64,000 nt of DNA from CALFUK01 sp964450495 (lineage in GTDB: Bacteria; Bacteroidota; Bacteroidia; Chitinophagales; Saprospiraceae), in contig CAYVFU010000016.1 of assembly GCA_964450495.1 (NCBI GenBank), forward strand, positions 1 through 64,000, in the 5' to 3' direction. A program made the translations under genes and the position numbers. Positions 63,980 through 64,000 of the stretch are shown piece by piece. Under the pieces are notes generated by a model that saw only the letters and a program-made list of their open reading frames with translations, made no database searches and was not told where the DNA came from. Every line of letters starts with the position of its first letter. The first letter of the stretch is position 1.

Positions 63980-64000
63980 TTGTATTGTCTTAGGGTTTCT

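Noticed and set aside
1..64000. tRNA, rRNA, CRISPR array, insertion sequence or phage genes
   Set aside because: Looked for; none seen. The repeat at 40-300 lacks uniform spacers and a cas neighbour, so it is not a CRISPR array.

Overview
The window is a chromosomal segment of a low-GC member of the Bacteroidota, probably a marine or sediment glycan degrader. Evidence: a SusC/SusD pair, further TonB-dependent receptors with N-terminal carboxypeptidase-regulatory-like domains, a TonB receptor/DUF4249 pair, type IX secretion C-terminal domains, two DUF5916 proteins, a Reg_prop/Y_Y_Y sensor kinase, a bS21 of the Bacteroidia type with Tyr54, almost no Shine-Dalgarno sequences, and -7 boxes of the TAnnTTTG type before several genes. 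The Planctomycetes-like PSD1 and DUF1501 genes and an IPTL-CTERM-like tail would suit Saprospiria or a neighbouring class, but no rRNA or tRNA is present to fix this.

Layout. 1-4.1 kb: a 57/59-bp tandem repeat, then a possible lipid or steroid modification cassette: a fatty acid hydroxylase/sterol desaturase fused to two CDGSH iron-sulfur motifs, a Crp/Fnr-type regulator with two matching putative operators, a PAPS sulfotransferase, and a steroid 5-alpha-reductase homologue translationally coupled to it. 4.1-8.6 kb: a TonB receptor and a VOC protein flanked by two short paralogous unknown proteins. 8.6-12.9 kb: a Tat-exported sugar oxidation operon (two TIM-barrel isomerases, a GMC flavoprotein and its small subunit). 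13.0-14.2 kb: wreckage of a nitrate assimilation locus.

14.3-32.2 kb: a Reg_prop sensor kinase, a LacI regulator with a clear palindromic operator, a SusC/SusD operon ending in a strong terminator, then two giant FG-GAP/ASPIC-UnbV lipoproteins bracketing a small lipoprotein made only of a TonB-plug-like domain. No glycoside hydrolase sits in this locus. 32.3-37.0 kb: a TonB receptor/DUF4249 pair convergent with a GH16 laminarinase-type lipoprotein. 37.4 kb: rpsU with its terminator. 37.8-48.1 kb: an outer-membrane receptor with a Gly/Gln tail, a methyltransferase, DUF5916 protein, small secreted protein, esterase, TPR sensor kinase and a small DUF6958-like protein.

48.3-54.2 kb: a three-gene operon encoding a PSD1 lipoprotein (cytochrome-like/DUF1549/DUF1553), a Tat-exported DUF1501 protein and a membrane DUF2231-cytochrome-LRR-discoidin protein. 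54.4-57.6 kb: a metzincin protease and two secreted proteins with different sorting tails. 57.8-64 kb: a second DUF5916 protein, a T9SS-secreted PA14-like/discoidin protein and a second DUF1501 protein running toward the window edge.

The genes are overwhelmingly envelope and secreted functions: binding and import of glycans or other ligands, periplasmic oxidation of sugars, and large surface scaffolds. There are no insertion sequences, CRISPR arrays, phage genes or recognisable defence systems. The best candidates for new biology are the hydroxylase-CDGSH/sulfotransferase/reductase cassette, the plug-only lipoprotein between two FG-GAP giants, the paired 52/56-residue proteins, and the multi-domain cytochrome operon.
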